The notes under the pieces were generated by a model, which did not search any database, had not been told where the DNA came from, and was given only the letters and a program-made list of their open reading frames with translations. Below, in pieces: positions 19,036-28,003 of a stretch of DNA of 64,000 nucleotides. Within the stretch, counting starts at the first letter, position 1; each line of letters starts with the position of its first letter. The position numbers were made by a program, and so were the translations under genes. This DNA is from Agrobacterium albertimagni AOL15 (lineage in GTDB: Bacteria; Pseudomonadota; Alphaproteobacteria; Rhizobiales; Rhizobiaceae), in contig NZ_ALJF01000004.1 in NCBI RefSeq assembly GCF_000300855.1, forward strand, positions 357,313-421,312, read 5' to 3'.

Positions 19036-19740
19036 TCAGCGGTCTGGTTCGCCGGGTCCCGTGGCGCGGTACAGCAGATAGGCAAAGACGGCAGCCAGAC
19101 CGAACCAGGTGATGGCATAGCCAAAATGCTTGTTCGGGAAGGAGACGACGGTCAGTCCGCCGATCGGGAGGGCGTCGCCGCGTGCGTCAGCATCGATGAA
19201 ATAGGGCGCGACGTCGCGGAGGCCGAGCGTATCGGCCATCGCAACGGTGTCGCGCGAGAACCAGCGGCCATTGGCGGAATCATTGTCTCGTAAAAAGGCG
19301 CCGCCGGGCTGGGTGAGCCGCAAAAGCCCCGTCACCTCCTGCTCGTCGTCTGGCCGCGGACGGTCCGCTTGTGACCGGCGATCATCAGGAACGAAGCCTC
19401 TGTTGACGAAGAGCCGCCATCCTTCCCGCGTTTCAAATGGCGACATGACCCAGAAGCCCGACCCGCGGGCCGTCACGGCCTTGACGAGGATATCGTCGCC
19501 GGGAAGATAGCGGCCCCGGACCTCGACGCGGCGATATTCCGCGGTGTCGACGGAGACGGCAGCCCAGTCAGCCGGACCGGGTGCAGAGACCGGTGGAGCA
19601 AGAAGCCCCGTCTCGACGCGTTCGATGAGGGCCGTCTTCCACTGCAGACGCTGCAATTGCCAGACGCCCAGACCGAGGAGCAGGGCGATGGCGAGCGTGC
19701 CGAGCCCGATGATCCACCAAGGTCGGCCCGCTCGCGTCAT
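19036..19740 (-). CDS. SURF1 family oxidase assembly protein
   Basis: A 234-residue protein with two transmembrane helices at its ends (IIGLGTLAIALLLGLGVWQL and YAITWFGLAAVFAYLLYRA) and a periplasmic domain between, the classic SURF1 layout. Family motifs GVWQLQRLQWK, EYRRVEVRGRYLP and FVNRGFVP are visible, as is NKHFGYAITWFGLA at the end. SURF1 helps insert haem a/o into terminal oxidases; copies next to cyo genes in alphaproteobacteria serve the quinol oxidase. It is the last gene of the cyoABCD operon here. Confidence 0.92.
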   Translation of the reverse strand: MTRAGRPWWIIGLGTLAIALLLGLGVWQLQRLQWKTALIERVETGLLAPPVSAPGPADWAAVSVDTAEYRRVEVRGRYLPGDDILVKAVTARGSGFWVMSPFETREGWRLFVNRGFVPDDRRSQADRPRPDDEQEVTGLLRLTQPGGAFLRDNDSANGRWFSRDTVAMADTLGLRDVAPYFIDADARGDALPIGGLTVVSFPNKHFGYAITWFGLAAVFAYLLYRATGPGEPDR

Positions 19741-19754
19741 GTCGCCTCGCTGTT

Positions 19755-20153
19755 TCAGGAGCCGAAGCCCTGGAAGCTCTCGTGGTCCATTGACGGCATC
19801 ATGTTGGTGTTCAGATTAAACATGACCCAGACGGAGCCTGCGATCATGATCACCACCACGATGATGGTGAAGATCATCGACAGCATGGTCCAGCCCTCGT
19901 CCGAACGCGTGTTCATGTGCAGGAAATAGACCATGTGAACGAGGACCTGGACGACAGCGAAGCCGATCACCGTCACCGCCGTCAGAACGCGGCTGTCGAA
20001 GCCGCCGCTCATCACGACCGCAAAGGGTATGATCGTCAGAATAGCGGCAACAACGAAGCCCGTCAGGTAGGAACGATAGCTGCCATGGTCATGGCCGGTG
20101 CTGTCGTGGCTCTGTTCATTGTGGCCATGGGGCTTGATGGAGTGTTGTGACAT
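19755..20153 (-). CDS. cyoD: Cytochrome o ubiquinol oxidase subunit IV (CyoD)
   Basis: A 132-residue protein with a His-rich N-terminus and three transmembrane helices (GFVVAAILTIIPFAVVMSGG, TVIGFAVVQVLVHMVYFLHM, MIFTIIVVVIMIAGSVWVMF). This is the small assembly subunit IV of bo3 oxidase. ATG at 20153 is chosen since it overlaps the cyoC stop (TGATG); the open frame upstream lies inside cyoC. Followed after 14 bases by the SURF1 gene. Confidence 0.94.
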   Translation of the reverse strand: MSQHSIKPHGHNEQSHDSTGHDHGSYRSYLTGFVVAAILTIIPFAVVMSGGFDSRVLTAVTVIGFAVVQVLVHMVYFLHMNTRSDEGWTMLSMIFTIIVVVIMIAGSVWVMFNLNTNMMPSMDHESFQGFGS

Positions 20154-20773
20154 CAGATCATCCCCAGAAGATAAACGAAGGTGAAGACGCCGATCCAGAT
20201 GACGTCGAGGAAGTGCCAGAACATGCTCAAGCATTCCATGCGTCGGGTGTTCGCCGGGATCAGGCCCTTTTGATTGATCTGCACCATCAGCGTGACGAGC
20301 CAGATGCAGCCGAACAACACGTGCAGGCCGTGGGTCCCGACCAGCGCGAAGAAGGCCGAGAGGAAGGCCGAACGCTGGGGACCGGCGCCGAGCTCGATCA
20401 GGTGATGGAACTCGTAGATCTCAAGCGCCAGGAAGGCGAGGCCAAGCAGCAGGGTGACGGCAAGCCAGATCTGCATGCGAGCCTGCCTGCCCTCGTACAT
20501 GGCGAGCATGGCGAAGCCGAAGGTGATCGAGGAGACCAGCAGGAAGCCGGTGTTGATCGCAATCAGGTTCAGATCGAAGAGAGCCTTTGGGCCGGGACCG
20601 GCCGCATAGCTCTGGCCGACCACGGCAAAGACCGCAAAGAGGACTGCGAACATCAGGCAGTCGCTCATCAGGTAGATCCAGAAGCCGAGCCGCGTGGACC
20701 CGCCTTCCGGATGGTGATGCGGCTCGGTTTCCCAATAGACGGCGGGCGTATCAGTGTGGGTGACGGTACTCAC
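20153..20773 (-). CDS. cyoC: Cytochrome o ubiquinol oxidase subunit III (CyoC)
   Basis: A 206-residue haem-copper oxidase subunit III with five transmembrane helices, beginning STRLGFWIYLMSDCLMFAV and including GTHGLHVLFGCIW and the terminal DVIWIGVFTFVYLLGMI. In the bo3 complex it supports subunit I. Six bases separate it from cyoB upstream. Confidence 0.96.
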   Translation of the reverse strand: MSTVTHTDTPAVYWETEPHHHPEGGSTRLGFWIYLMSDCLMFAVLFAVFAVVGQSYAAGPGPKALFDLNLIAINTGFLLVSSITFGFAMLAMYEGRQARMQIWLAVTLLLGLAFLALEIYEFHHLIELGAGPQRSAFLSAFFALVGTHGLHVLFGCIWLVTLMVQINQKGLIPANTRRMECLSMFWHFLDVIWIGVFTFVYLLGMI

Positions 20774-20778
20774 GATCT

Positions 20779-22782
20779 TTACGCTCCTACGCTTGCCAGT
20801 TCGCGGTCACGCGCCTTTTCGACACGCTCGACCTCATCGACGGGGACGTAATAGTCCCGGTCGTAATTGAAGGTATGGGCGATCGAGACGGCGATGATCG
20901 CGAGGAAGGCCAGGGCCGCCAGCCACCAGATGTACCAGACCAGCGCAAAGCCGCAGACCGTGGCGAGGCCTGAGATGATCACACCCGTGCCGGTGTAACG
21001 CGGCATGTGGATCGGAAGATAGAGTGCTTTCGGACGCTTCTGACCGACCTGCTTCATGTCATGCCAGGCGTCGAGATCGTGGACCACAGGCGTGAAGGCG
21101 AAGTTGTAGGCCGGCGGCGGGGAGGATGTCGCCCATTCCAGCGTGCGACCATCCCAGGGGTCGCCGGTGACGTCCATGTTGTCCTTCCGGTTCCAGATCG
21201 ACACTGCGATCTGGATGAAGAAGGCGGCGATGCCGACGGCGATCAGGAGCGCGCCGAGGGCAGCCAGAATGAACCAGATCCTGAGATCCGGATCATCGAA
21301 GACGCGCATGCGGCGGGTGACACCCATCAGGCCGAGCACATAGAGCGGCATGAAGGCGAGCCAGAAGCCGCTGACCCAGCTCCAGAAGGAGACCTTGCCC
21401 CAGAAGACATTGAGCTGGAAGCCAAAGGCCTTTGGCCACCAGTAGGCGATCGCGGCAAAGCAGCCGAAGAGCACGCCACCGATGATGACGTTGTGGAAGT
21501 GCGCCACCAGGAAGAGCGAGTTGTGCAGGACGAAGTCTGCCGGCGGGACGGCCAGGAGAACGCCGGTCATGCCCCCAATGGTGAAGGTCAGCATGAAGGC
21601 GACCGTCCACATCATCGGCAATTCGAAGCGCACCCTCCCCTTGTACATGGTGAAGAGCCAGTTGAAGATCTTGGCTCCCGTGGGCACCGAGATGATCATG
21701 GTTGTGATGCCGAAGAAGGCGTTCACCGAGGCGCCGGAACCCATTGTGAAGAAGTGGTGCAGCCAGACGATGTAGCTCAGGATCGTGATGCAGACGGTCG
21801 CATAGACCATCGAGCTGTAGCCGAAGAGGCGCTTGCCCGAAAAGGTCGAGGTGATCTCCGAGAACACACCGAAGAGCGGCAGGATCAGGATGTAGACTTC
21901 GGGGTGGCCCCAGATCCAGATGAGGTTGATGTACATCATCGGGTTGCCGCCGAGATCATTCGTGAAGAAGTTCGTTCCCACGTAGCGATCGAGCGTCAGC
22001 AGGATCAGCGTCATCGTCAGCACCGGGAAGGAGGCAACGATGAGGACATTGGTACAGAGCGCTGTCCAGGTGAAGATCGGCATGCGCATCAGGGTCATGC
22101 CCGGGGCGCGCATCTTGACGATAGTGACGAGCAGGTTGATGCCCGATAGCGTCGTTCCGACGCCGGCGATCTGGAGACCCCAGATGTAATAGTCGACCCC
22201 GACCCACGGACTGTAACCGATCCCCGACAGTGGCGGGAAGGCAAGCCAGCCCGTTTGTGCGAACTCGCCGACAAAGAGCGAGGCCATGACCAGCACGGCG
22301 CCGCCGACGGTCATCCAGAAGGAGAAGTTGTTGAGGAAGGGGAAAGAGACGTCGCGCGCGCCGATCTGCAGCGGCACGACATAGTTCATCAGTCCCGTGA
22401 CGAAGGGCATCGCCACGAAGAAGATCATGATCACACCATGGGCGGTGAAGATCTGGTCATAGTGGTGGGCGTTCAGATAGCCCTCGGATCCGTTGAAGGC
22501 GAGTACCTGCTGCAGGCGCATCATGATCGCGTCGGCAAAGCCGCGCACCAGCATGATCAACGCCAGGATGATGTACATGATGCCGATCTTCTTGTGATCG
22601 ACGGAGGTCAACCATTCGCGCCACAGGTATCCCCAGAGGCGGTAATAAGTGAGCGCGCCCACTGTGGCTGCGCCGCCGACCACGACGACTGCGAAAGTCG
22701 CCAGAACGATCGGATCCGTCGGGATCGCACTCCAGTTGAGGCGACCAAGAAGAAGCGTGGTGGAATGGTCTATCGTAGCCAT
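20779..22782 (-). CDS. cyoB: Cytochrome o ubiquinol oxidase subunit I (CyoB)
   Basis: The 667-residue catalytic subunit reduces oxygen to water with electrons from ubiquinol and pumps protons. Haem and CuB ligands are visible in [29 protein letters not shown] (His-Tyr crosslink region), [10 protein letters not shown] (CuB histidines) and [13 protein letters not shown]. The [14 protein letters not shown] start of the core and more than 12 helices are typical. Lies between cyoA and cyoC in the canonical order. Confidence 0.98.
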   Translation of the reverse strand: MATIDHSTTLLLGRLNWSAIPTDPIVLATFAVVVVGGAATVGALTYYRLWGYLWREWLTSVDHKKIGIMYIILALIMLVRGFADAIMMRLQQVLAFNGSEGYLNAHHYDQIFTAHGVIMIFFVAMPFVTGLMNYVVPLQIGARDVSFPFLNNFSFWMTVGGAVLVMASLFVGEFAQTGWLAFPPLSGIGYSPWVGVDYYIWGLQIAGVGTTLSGINLLVTIVKMRAPGMTLMRMPIFTWTALCTNVLIVASFPVLTMTLILLTLDRYVGTNFFTNDLGGNPMMYINLIWIWGHPEVYILILPLFGVFSEITSTFSGKRLFGYSSMVYATVCITILSYIVWLHHFFTMGSGASVNAFFGITTMIISVPTGAKIFNWLFTMYKGRVRFELPMMWTVAFMLTFTIGGMTGVLLAVPPADFVLHNSLFLVAHFHNVIIGGVLFGCFAAIAYWWPKAFGFQLNVFWGKVSFWSWVSGFWLAFMPLYVLGLMGVTRRMRVFDDPDLRIWFILAALGALLIAVGIAAFFIQIAVSIWNRKDNMDVTGDPWDGRTLEWATSSPPPAYNFAFTPVVHDLDAWHDMKQVGQKRPKALYLPIHMPRYTGTGVIISGLATVCGFALVWYIWWLAALAFLAIIAVSIAHTFNYDRDYYVPVDEVERVEKARDRELASVGA

Positions 22783-22794
22783 GCCAAATTCCTG

Positions 22795-24000
22795 TCAGAG
22801 TTGCGGCGCATTGCCGGATGCCTGCCGGACGAGCGTGAGAAAACGTTCGGCCTCACCGCCGAAGGGCGACACCGGCTGCGGCATGTTGTGTCCCATCAGG
22901 GGACCGGAAACGACGGGCTGGTCGTTGTAGGAAGCGGGCTTTGCGGCCAGCATCTGCTCCAGTTCCTCGACCGAGCAGAAGCCAAGAACCTTGAAGGGCT
23001 CCCAACCGAAGACCGGCTCGCGCGTGCCGCGGCGTTCGTGCTTGTCGTAGATGAGAGCGCTCATGTTGACCGTGCCGGCGAGACCCGTGCCGCCCTGGGC
23101 GTCGAGCGCCATCATCTCGGCCATGCAGATCTTGCCGTCTTCGACACACATGTTGACCACGCGCGGAAAGAGCTGCGGATCGACACTGGCAAACGTGATC
23201 GGCGTGACGTTCTCGGTGGGACGTTCGAGTTCGAGATATTTCGCCCGGTCCAGCTTCTCACTGCCCGCACGGGCCTGTTCAACCCATGCCTCGAAGGCTG
23301 CGGCATCGGTCGCCTTCGCCTTGAAACGCATGCCGGAGAAGCCGGCGCCCGAATAATGCGAGGCAAGACCCTGGAAGGTGCCTTCCTCGTTGAAGACCCC
23401 GTGCAGCGTCGTCTGCATGCCGGGCATTGCGTAGATCATGCCGGCCATGTGCGGAATGTAGAAGGCATTCATCACCGAAGAGGAAGTCAGCGAGAAACGG
23501 ATCGGTCGATCGGTTGGAACCGGAAGCTCATTGACGGCCGCGACGCCGTATTGCGGGTAGATGAAGAGCCATTTCCAGTCGAGTGCCACGACTTGCACAT
23601 CGAGCGGCTCCTGCTGCGGATCGAGCGGCTGCGCCGCAGACACGCGCGCCAGTGGCCGATAGGGATCGAGAAGGTGGGTGCCGACCCAGGTCAGCGCTCC
23701 CAGGCAGATGATGATCATCAAGGGGATCGCCCAGATGATCAGCTCGAGCTTGGTCGAGTGGGACCAGTTCGGCTTGTAAATCGCCTGGCTGTTGGATGCC
23801 CGATAGTGCCAGGCGAACCAGCAGGTGAGCGCCATCACCGGAATGATGATGACCAGCATCAGAAGCGTAGAGATGACGAGAAGGTCACGCTGCTGGGCGG
23901 CTACGTCGCCGGTCGGAGCAAGGACTTCGGCCTTGCAGGCGGACAGGAAAAGGACCGCCATCACGGCGGCCAGTATTTTCGGGAGGCGAAGCTCTTGCAT
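22795..24000 (-). CDS. cyoA: Cytochrome o ubiquinol oxidase subunit II (CyoA)
   Basis: A 401-residue quinol oxidase subunit II: lipoprotein signal (AVLFLSACKAE), two transmembrane helices (LLVISTLLMLVIIIPVMALTC and LIIWAIPLMIIICLGALTWV) and a periplasmic cupredoxin-like domain (VVALDWKWLFIYPQYGVA, NAFYIPHMAGMIYAMPGM) without CuA ligands, as expected for a quinol oxidase. It is longer than the E. coli protein because of a C-terminal extension of roughly 80 residues. First gene of the cyo operon; a FNR-like box lies 65 bases upstream of its start. Confidence 0.96.
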   Translation of the reverse strand: MQELRLPKILAAVMAVLFLSACKAEVLAPTGDVAAQQRDLLVISTLLMLVIIIPVMALTCWFAWHYRASNSQAIYKPNWSHSTKLELIIWAIPLMIIICLGALTWVGTHLLDPYRPLARVSAAQPLDPQQEPLDVQVVALDWKWLFIYPQYGVAAVNELPVPTDRPIRFSLTSSSVMNAFYIPHMAGMIYAMPGMQTTLHGVFNEEGTFQGLASHYSGAGFSGMRFKAKATDAAAFEAWVEQARAGSEKLDRAKYLELERPTENVTPITFASVDPQLFPRVVNMCVEDGKICMAEMMALDAQGGTGLAGTVNMSALIYDKHERRGTREPVFGWEPFKVLGFCSVEELEQMLAAKPASYNDQPVVSGPLMGHNMPQPVSPFGGEAERFLTLVRQASGNAPQL

Positions 24001-24064
24001 CTCTTACCCTGATACACTGACGGGTCACAGAGCAGGGGTCCCCCCGAACACCACTCGACGACCA

Positions 24065-24078
24065 TTGACATTCATCAA
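24065..24078. promoter_or_regulatory. FNR/FixK-like box upstream of cyoA
   Basis: TTGACATTCATCAA matches the anaerobox consensus TTGAT-N4-ATCAA with a single mismatch. It lies in the 237-base divergent region between cyoA and the MFS gene, about 65 bases from the cyoA ATG. Low-oxygen regulation of cyo by an FNR-family protein is plausible and would fit known repression in other bacteria, but the role here is inferred. Confidence 0.45.
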
Positions 24079-24237
24079 GGTAGTTAGTTGGGTTTTGCGG
24101 TGCAGCACATACGACAATTTGTCACCTGTCAATTTGGCCGCACCTGCGGCATTTCAATTTCAGCATGTTAGACTAAGGCTGGCGCTGCATCTCCCATCTG
24201 CGCCCGCCCAGTACAATCGAGAAAGTGATCCCGCGAC

Positions 24238-25572
24238 ATGGCGAGCATGACCGGTTCTGCACCTCCGGCCGCACAGAACGGCCGCACAACTTCAGAAGAT
24301 GACCATCACGTTTCCCCGTCCGATATCGCTGTCGGCGTCATCATCGGGCGCACGTCGGAGTTCTTCGACTTCTTCGTGTTCGCGATCGCGTCGGTCATCG
24401 TCTTTCCGGCGCGCATCTTTCCGTTCCTCGATCCGCTGACCGGGACACTCTGGTCCTTCGTGCTTGTGGCTCTCGCTTTCGTGGCACGACCGCTGGGCAC
24501 GGTGATCTTCACGGCCCTCGACCGCCGGCATGGCCGCGTGACCAAGCTTACGGTGGCGCTTTTCCTGCTGGGAACCTCGACCGTCGCCATGGGTCTGGTG
24601 CCCTCCTATGAAACCGCCGGGTGGTGGGCGATCGCCATGCTGGCGCTCCTGCGCATCGGCCAGGGTCTGGCGCTTGGCGGCACCTGGGATGGCCTTGCAC
24701 CGCTGCTGGCCATCACTGCGTCGAAGGACAAGCGTGGCTTCTATGCCATGATCCCTCAGCTCGGCGCTGTGGTTGGCCTTGCCGTCGCCGCCGTGCTGTT
24801 CGCCTACCTCGTCATGACGCTTTCGGCCGCCGACTTCCTCGACTGGGGCTGGCGCTATCCGTTCTTCGTCGCCTTCGCGATCAATGTCGTGGCACTCTTT
24901 GCGCGTCTGCGCATCGTCGACACGCCTGAGTTCAAGGAGCTCTTCGAGACGAACGAACTGACACCGACGAGGTTGCGCTCCACCTTGTCGCAAGACGGAC
25001 GCACGGTTCTGCTCGGCGTCTTCGTGCCGCTTGCAACCTTTGCCATGTTCCACATGGTCACGGTTTTCCCGCTATCGTGGATCTTCCTCTATACGGATGA
25101 AGCACCGGGCACCTTCCTTCTGATCGAAGCGGCCGGTGCTGCCGTCGGTATCCTTGCCATGCTGTTCTCCGGCTGGCTTTCGGACCGGATCGGCCGCGAC
25201 AGGATCCTCGTCTGGGGGGCCTGGGCCATCGGCGCCTTCGCGCTGACGGCGCCTCTGCTCCTCAACGGCGGCCAGGCCGGTGTCGTCGCCTACATGATGG
25301 TTGGTTTCGTCATTCTCGGCTTCAATTTCGCCCAGTCCTCCGGAACCATCGCTTCGCTGTTCGACCGCCGAAACCGCTACACGGCCTCCGCGATTGTATC
25401 GGCACTCTCCTGGATGTTCGGGGCGGGGTTTGCGCCGCTCGCGGCACTGTTGCTGTCCACCTGGTTCGGTCTGTTTGCAGCCGGCCTCTACCTTCTGTCG
25501 GGTGCCGTCTGCACGCTGATCGCGCTTGCGCTGGCACGGCAGATATCGCTGCAGCCCAAGGGCCAGGACTGA
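24238..25572 (+). CDS. MFS transporter (metabolite:H+ symporter type)
   Basis: A 444-residue, 12-helix major facilitator. The loop 2-3 motif is FTALDRRHGRVTKL, and the first helix region VGVIIGRTSEFFDFFVFAIA resembles the MHS (citrate/alpha-ketoglutarate) group. GQGLALGGTWDGLAPLL is the helix 4-5 signature. Divergent from cyoA; MFS genes in this position next to cyo are frequent in rhizobia but the substrate is unknown. ATG 24247 is an alternative start. Confidence 0.85.
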   Translation: MASMTGSAPPAAQNGRTTSEDDHHVSPSDIAVGVIIGRTSEFFDFFVFAIASVIVFPARIFPFLDPLTGTLWSFVLVALAFVARPLGTVIFTALDRRHGRVTKLTVALFLLGTSTVAMGLVPSYETAGWWAIAMLALLRIGQGLALGGTWDGLAPLLAITASKDKRGFYAMIPQLGAVVGLAVAAVLFAYLVMTLSAADFLDWGWRYPFFVAFAINVVALFARLRIVDTPEFKELFETNELTPTRLRSTLSQDGRTVLLGVFVPLATFAMFHMVTVFPLSWIFLYTDEAPGTFLLIEAAGAAVGILAMLFSGWLSDRIGRDRILVWGAWAIGAFALTAPLLLNGGQAGVVAYMMVGFVILGFNFAQSSGTIASLFDRRNRYTASAIVSALSWMFGAGFAPLAALLLSTWFGLFAAGLYLLSGAVCTLIALALARQISLQPKGQD

Positions 25573-25611
25573 GCACCAACGAATACCGACGAATCCTACG
25601 CTTTTCCGCCA

Positions 25612-25647
25612 GCCCCTGGAGTTGACCACTCCGGGGGCTTCGTTTTT
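25612..25647 (+). terminator. Rho-independent terminator after the MFS gene
   Basis: An 11-bp stem (GCCCCTGGAGT / ACTCCGGGGGC, one G-T pair) with a five-base loop is followed by TTCGTTTTT, 40 bases after the MFS stop. Strong candidate intrinsic terminator isolating the nas locus. Confidence 0.85.
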
Positions 25648-25679
25648 CTGCGTCACTGGTCAGGACGGCGCGCCAAACT

Positions 25680-25720
25680 GCTCAAAAATTAGTTGCCATT
25701 GCAGCAAGCTCAAAATTTAG
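25680..25720. repeat. Imperfect direct repeat upstream of nasT
   Basis: GCTCAAAAATTAG (25680-25692) and GCTCAAAATTTAG (25708-25720) are 13-mers differing at one base with a 28-base period, 45 bases upstream of the nasT start. They could be tandem activator sites or a chance A/T-rich duplication. Confidence 0.4.
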
Positions 25721-25764
25721 GCCATAAGCTTGCCAACTTTGTTGCATTGCGTCATCAATCGTAC

Positions 25765-26352
25765 ATGAACCATCTCGACCTCACCATCCTCGTGATCGAT
25801 GAGAACGCTGTTCGCGCAGCGATCATCGAGGACGGTTTGCGCGAGGCAGGTCACCGGCACGTGACCGTCGCTCTCGGGGTGCAGGGAATTGCCAAGACGG
25901 TGGAGACGCTGGCGCCTGATGTGATCATCATCGACATCGAGAACCCGAACCGTGACATGATGGAGCATCTCTTCCAGCTCACCCGCTCGGTCAGCAGGCC
26001 GATCGCCATGTTCGTCGATCGCTCCGACAGCGCCTCCATCGAGGCCGCCGTGGATGCCGGCGTCTCGGCCTATATCGTCGATGGGTTGCGCAAGGAACGG
26101 GTGAAGCCGATCCTCGATATGGCGGTCAGCCGCTTCAACGCGTTCAGCCGTCTGCAACGCGAACTGGCCGAAGCGAAGAACGCGCTCGAAGAGCGCAAGA
26201 TCATCGAGCGCGCCAAGGGCATCCTGATGAAGATGCGCGGCATGAGCGAGGAGGAAGCTTTCGCGCTGATGCGTCAAACCGCCATGAACGAGAAAAAGAA
26301 ACTGGTCGACATAGCCCAGAGCGTGGTGACCGCTGCGGGATTGCTGCTGTGA
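25765..26352 (+). CDS. nasT: NasT, ANTAR-domain antitermination response regulator
   Basis: A 195-residue protein with a pseudo-receiver domain (LTILVIDENAVRAAIIEDGL, APDVIIIDIENPNRD) and a C-terminal ANTAR RNA-binding domain: ALEERKIIERAKGILMKMRGMSEEEAFALMRQTAM. ANTAR proteins bind paired hexaloop hairpins in leader RNAs and prevent termination. ATG at 25765 was chosen; the frame extends upstream without family-like sequence. It precedes nasS, and the nrtA leader downstream carries matching hairpins, so it should activate the nitrate assimilation operon when nitrate releases it from NasS. Confidence 0.93.
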   Translation: MNHLDLTILVIDENAVRAAIIEDGLREAGHRHVTVALGVQGIAKTVETLAPDVIIIDIENPNRDMMEHLFQLTRSVSRPIAMFVDRSDSASIEAAVDAGVSAYIVDGLRKERVKPILDMAVSRFNAFSRLQRELAEAKNALEERKIIERAKGILMKMRGMSEEEAFALMRQTAMNEKKKLVDIAQSVVTAAGLLL

Positions 26353-26376
26353 TGACGAGCCCGCGGGGACAGTGAA

Positions 26377-27660
26377 GTGAGCGACATGATGAGCAGGCAG
26401 CGAGACATCGACACGGGCGCTCCGGCGGTTCATGTGTCCGGGCGGGAGCAGCGTATCCTGCGCGCCGGCTTCATTCCGCTGATGGATGCATCGATCCTGA
26501 TCGCGGCTGCGGAGATGGGATTTGCCGACAAGGAAGGACTGACACTCGACCTCGTGCGCGACGTCTCCTGGGCCAATGTCCGAGATCGCCTGGCTTTCCG
26601 GCAGTTCGACATCGCCCATATGCTGTCGCCCATGCCGGTCGCCTCGATGCTGGAGCTCGGCTCCAATCCCTCCCCGACCATCACCCCGTTTTCTCTCGGC
26701 CGTGGTGGCAATGCGATCACGCTTTCTTTGCGGCTGTTCGAACGGATGAAGGTGCGCGCCGATCTGGCAGAGGATGCGAGCGCGCTGCAGCTGGCAAGAG
26801 CGCTGGCGAGCGTATTGTATGACATGCGGCAGAACGGCGAACAGCCCCCTACCCTCGGCATGACCTATCCCTTCTCGTCACACAATTACGAGTTCCGCTA
26901 CTGGCTGGCCGCTGGCGGCGTCGATCCGGATCGTGACGTGAAGCTCGTGGTTGTGCCGCCACCCCTCACCTCCGATGCGCTGGCGGCCGGAGCGATCGAC
27001 GGCTTTTGTGTCGGCGCGCCCTGGAACATGGTTGCTTCCGAACGGGGTGTCGGTCGGATCGTCGCGGCCAAGCAGGATATCTGGCCCTCGGCGCCGGAGA
27101 AGGTGGTCGGCATGCGGCCGGATTGGGCGGAAGCCAATGCCGATACGGTCGGCCGGCTGATCGTGGCTCTCGACAAGGCCGCCCGCTGGTGCGACCAGCC
27201 TGACAATCATGATCATCTTTCCGAGATGCTGGCCTCCCCTCGCTACATCACCGCATCACGGGACATCATTCGCCGCGTCCTGGCCGGCGAGTTCAGCCTG
27301 GATGCGCAAGGCAATCGTCGACTGATCCGCGATTACTTCGTTTTCCATCGCCACGCGGCGAACTTTCCGCAGGTCAATCAGGCGCTCTGGATCTATAGCC
27401 AGATGATCCGCTGGGGGCAGGTCGATCACAGCGCCGACAATCTGAAGCGGGCGAAGAGCGCCTACCGCGCCGACCTCTATCGCGCAGCACTCGGATCCGG
27501 AGCCCAAATGCCAGACGATGCATCCCCTCTGCCAGGCAGTTCGGAAGATGACCGTTTCATGGATGGACGGATTTTCGACCCCAATCGAATGACCGACTAT
27601 GTCTCTGGTTTCGAGGTCCGTTCCGGGGCGAAGCGGCCGCCAATGGCCACGGACGACTGA
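26377..27660 (+). CDS. nasS: NasS, nitrate sensor (NrtA/CmpA-like, cytoplasmic)
   Basis: A 427-residue periplasmic-binding-protein fold of the NrtA family but with no signal peptide. It shares blocks with the nrtA product nearby: LRAGFIPLMDASILIAAAEMG, DIAHMLSPMPVASML, FRYWLAAGGVDPDRDV and FCVGAPWN. In Paracoccus and Azotobacter NasS binds nitrate and holds NasT inactive in its absence. Start is GTG 26377; ATG 26386 or 26389 are possible. Follows nasT by 24 bases in the same orientation. Confidence 0.92.
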   Translation: MSDMMSRQRDIDTGAPAVHVSGREQRILRAGFIPLMDASILIAAAEMGFADKEGLTLDLVRDVSWANVRDRLAFRQFDIAHMLSPMPVASMLELGSNPSPTITPFSLGRGGNAITLSLRLFERMKVRADLAEDASALQLARALASVLYDMRQNGEQPPTLGMTYPFSSHNYEFRYWLAAGGVDPDRDVKLVVVPPPLTSDALAAGAIDGFCVGAPWNMVASERGVGRIVAAKQDIWPSAPEKVVGMRPDWAEANADTVGRLIVALDKAARWCDQPDNHDHLSEMLASPRYITASRDIIRRVLAGEFSLDAQGNRRLIRDYFVFHRHAANFPQVNQALWIYSQMIRWGQVDHSADNLKRAKSAYRADLYRAALGSGAQMPDDASPLPGSSEDDRFMDGRIFDPNRMTDYVSGFEVRSGAKRPPMATDD

Positions 27661-27698
27661 TCGAATGCACGAAAGGGCGGCCTCAATTCTGGACACCC

Positions 27699-27714
27699 TT
27701 GTGCAGTTGCACAA
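27699..27714. promoter_or_regulatory. Perfect palindrome, candidate upstream activator site
   Basis: TTGTGCA and TGCACAA are perfect seven-base arms around GT, centred about 133 bases before the predicted sigma-54 start. The distance suits an enhancer site, and TGCA/GCAC elements recall NtrC sites, but the half-site order differs from the usual NtrC consensus, so the protein is uncertain. Confidence 0.4.
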
Positions 27715-27812
27715 ATTTTGAACCCCGGTCATCCATTGTCTTGTACAGGCGTAGTCGTGGCCGCAGAGATTTTTCCAATTTGAATTCAGCAACTTGGGCC
27801 TTCCCATTGAAA

Positions 27813-27829
27813 TTGGCACGGCCTTTGCT
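27813..27829 (+). promoter_or_regulatory. Sigma-54 promoter of the nrtABC-nirBD-nasA operon
   Basis: TTGGCACGGCCTTTGCT matches the -24/-12 consensus (TGGCAC-N5-TTGCW), with GG and GC separated correctly. It predicts transcription start near 27840, just before the first leader hairpin. Sigma-54 with NtrC is the expected nitrogen-limitation control of assimilatory nitrate genes. Confidence 0.85.
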
Positions 27830-27842
27830 TCCTTGAAAAACA

Positions 27843-27970
27843 TCCGGTCAACGGCGACCGGACGAAAGAGCGCCTGAAGCGCGCTCACCAGAGACACCGA
27901 CGTCGCTTGGTTTGCACGCGGGATCCTTCGATCCCGCAGATGCAGTCACCGAGCGGCGTTTTTTGTTTTT
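27843..27970 (+). promoter_or_regulatory. NasT-responsive ANTAR leader with intrinsic terminator
   Basis: Hairpin P1 (27843-27862) is a seven-bp stem closing hexaloop AACGGC; P2 (27890-27907) closes hexaloop ACCGAC on GAC/GTC plus two outer pairs. Both loops have A at position 1 and G at 4, the ANTAR recognition rule. A third hairpin GAGCGC/GCGCTC (27868-27886) lies between. The terminator stem CGTCGCTTGGT (27901-27911) pairs with ACCGAGCGGCG (27948-27958), followed by TTTTTTGTTTTT. P2's 3' side shares 27901-27907 with the terminator's 5' arm, so the two exclude each other. An inner hairpin GCGGGATC/GATCCCGC (27918-27937) fills the terminator loop. This stretch fills most of the 343-base gap between nasS and nrtA. 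Confidence 0.85.
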
Positions 27971-28003
27971 CCGGATCTCCGTCACACCAGAGGGGCACAA
28001 AAA

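Noticed and set aside
22255..24012. A 585-residue open frame on the plus strand opposite cyoA/cyoB
   Set aside because: Antisense shadow of clear cyo genes, Asp/His/Arg-rich composition typical of reversed high-GC coding sequence, no family motif.
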